Assembly (NCBI GenBank): GCA_001314905.1
Contig: LJZT01000043.1
Span: 1 to 34,998, forward strand
DNA: 34,998 bases
From: Phormidium sp. OSCR
Lineage (GTDB): Bacteria > Cyanobacteriota > Cyanobacteriia > Cyanobacteriales > Geitlerinemataceae
Reading direction: 5' to 3'
The stretch's first letter is position 1, and every line of letters begins with the position of its first letter. Below the pieces are notes generated by a model, which was not told the DNA's origin, ran no database searches, and was given only the letters and a program-made list of their open reading frames with translations. Position numbers and translations under genes: made by a program. Below, piece after piece: positions 34,269 through 34,998 of this stretch.

Positions 34269-34423
34269 GGCAATTTTCTTACGAAAGCTTCACGGCTTAG
34301 GTTGGGAAATCGGCTCTTCCGACCCTGGTATGTAGAGCAAATGACTGAAATTCCTATCTGGTAAAGGATATAAGCAATTTTATTGACCGTTGCATGAGTT
34401 TTAATGATTCGAGTCTCAGGCAT
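34265..34423 (-). pseudogene. Probable remnant of the toxin partner of the UPF0175 antitoxin
   Basis: A 52-codon frame whose ATG overlaps the antitoxin stop as ATGCCTGA, the position where the PIN-like DUF3368 toxin normally starts. It begins MPETRII, similar to toxins of that type as I recall them (MPEx-[VI]-[VI]), but the following aspartate-containing PIN motif is missing and the frame ends after 52 residues instead of about 150. It is probably a deletion or decayed toxin. Confidence 0.35.
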
Positions 34424-34670
34424 TATTTAGATCGGACTGTAGTTCTCTCTCATCTAAATCGATCATGGGTACACCATAATCCGCCAACTTTAAGAGAAAT
34501 GTGGTCCGCTCTACCCCCAATAACATAGCAGCCATTCCTGAGGAAAGTTGTTTCAGTTCAAATAACTTGACCGCCATGGCCCATTTAGCCGCTTGTTCAA
34601 ATTGCTCTTGGCTCTGACCTAACGCATCAGGAAAGGTCTCAGGATAGTTAATGGTCAATTGTCGAGTCAT
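34416..34670 (-). CDS. UPF0175-family antitoxin
   Basis: 84 residues. The family pattern is clear: LTINYPETFPDALGQSQEQFEQAAKWAMAVKLFELKQLSSGMAAMLLG followed by ERTTFLLKLADYGVPMIDLDEREL. A helix-turn-helix-like centre (SSGMAAMLLGVERTTFLLKL) binds DNA, and the C-terminus contacts the toxin. It is usually paired with a PIN-domain DUF3368 toxin encoded immediately downstream. Here only a short frame follows, so the antitoxin appears to be an orphan. Confidence 0.85.
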   Translation of the reverse strand: MTRQLTINYPETFPDALGQSQEQFEQAAKWAMAVKLFELKQLSSGMAAMLLGVERTTFLLKLADYGVPMIDLDERELQSDLNNA

Positions 34671-34717
34671 GGTTGAACGGCCTCAATCGAATCTCATCCT
34701 ATATCCTAGCCCCCAAC

Positions 34718-34746
34718 GCCAAAAGCGGCCCCCGCAGGAGGCGCTT
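34718..34746 (-). terminator. psbA terminator
   Basis: On the minus strand CTTAAGCGCC is followed after TCCTGCGG by GGGGCCGCTTTT, giving an AAGCG(C/G)C stem with a loop and a short T-run 27 nt after the psbA stop codon. The sequence is nearly identical to the stem-loop at 31155-31178. Confidence 0.65.
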
Positions 34747-34772
34747 AAGTTCCTAGCTAGAGAGAGAGGGGT

Positions 34773-34998
<226 letters not shown>

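Overview
The window is a chromosomal segment of a cyanobacterium. The evidence is the C-terminal end of psbA (photosystem II D1) at the right edge, ycf3 (photosystem I assembly), a fused ribBA with a long C-terminal extension, many copies of the HIP1 octamer GCGATCGC, and heptamer STRR arrays of the kind common in filamentous Oscillatoriales-type genomes. The exact genus is not readable from the sequence.

Layout. 1-0.4 kb: the 3' end of an IS200/IS605-type tnpB with its right-end hairpin. 0.4-3 kb: a VOC/glyoxalase-like membrane-anchored protein, ribBA on the minus strand, and a 44-residue single-pass membrane protein. 3.4-6.8 kb: a large GAF/PAS/GGDEF diguanylate cyclase. 6.9-10.1 kb: housekeeping genes dcd (minus), adk and argS. 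10.1-14.1 kb: an accessory patch with an orphan Fur-like box, a RelE-type toxin-antitoxin pair, a broken membrane-protein gene and a GT39-type glycosyltransferase. 14.1-16.0 kb: a MASE1 histidine kinase. 16.2-19.4 kb: pyrF, a small zinc-motif protein (minus), a histidine phosphatase and glucokinase. 19.6-23.0 kb (minus): an atypical YegI-like membrane kinase and uppP. 23.4-26.2 kb: a STAS protein coupled to recJ. 26.2-30.1 kb (minus): gatC, ycf3, ispD, ygfZ and a secreted GerMN-like protein, with heptamer repeat arrays next to several gene ends. 30.1-31.1 kb: pyrB, starting 13 nt from the divergent GerMN-like gene.

The right end (31.15-34.7 kb) is the most unusual part. A ~190-bp element made of nested hairpins with inverted terminal repeats is followed by two tandem minus-strand genes. 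These encode paralogous proteins that share a C-terminal module (a FLDWxFG motif, a hydrophobic or glycine-rich stretch, then a WDxWD motif). The upstream one is tethered to the membrane behind an N-terminal winged-helix-like domain, and the downstream one has a Sec-type signal peptide. I do not recognise the family. Next come an orphan UPF0175 antitoxin with what looks like a toxin remnant, and then psbA. No HIP1 octamer is visible from about 31 kb to the end, which fits an accessory origin.

The housekeeping genes show no pathway clustering. pyrF and pyrB (pyrimidines), dcd and adk (nucleotides), ribBA (riboflavin), ispD (isoprenoids), uppP (cell wall lipid carrier), glk (glucose phosphorylation), argS and gatC (translation) and ycf3 and psbA (photosynthesis) are scattered, as is usual in cyanobacteria. 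I saw no tRNA, rRNA, CRISPR array or riboswitch.
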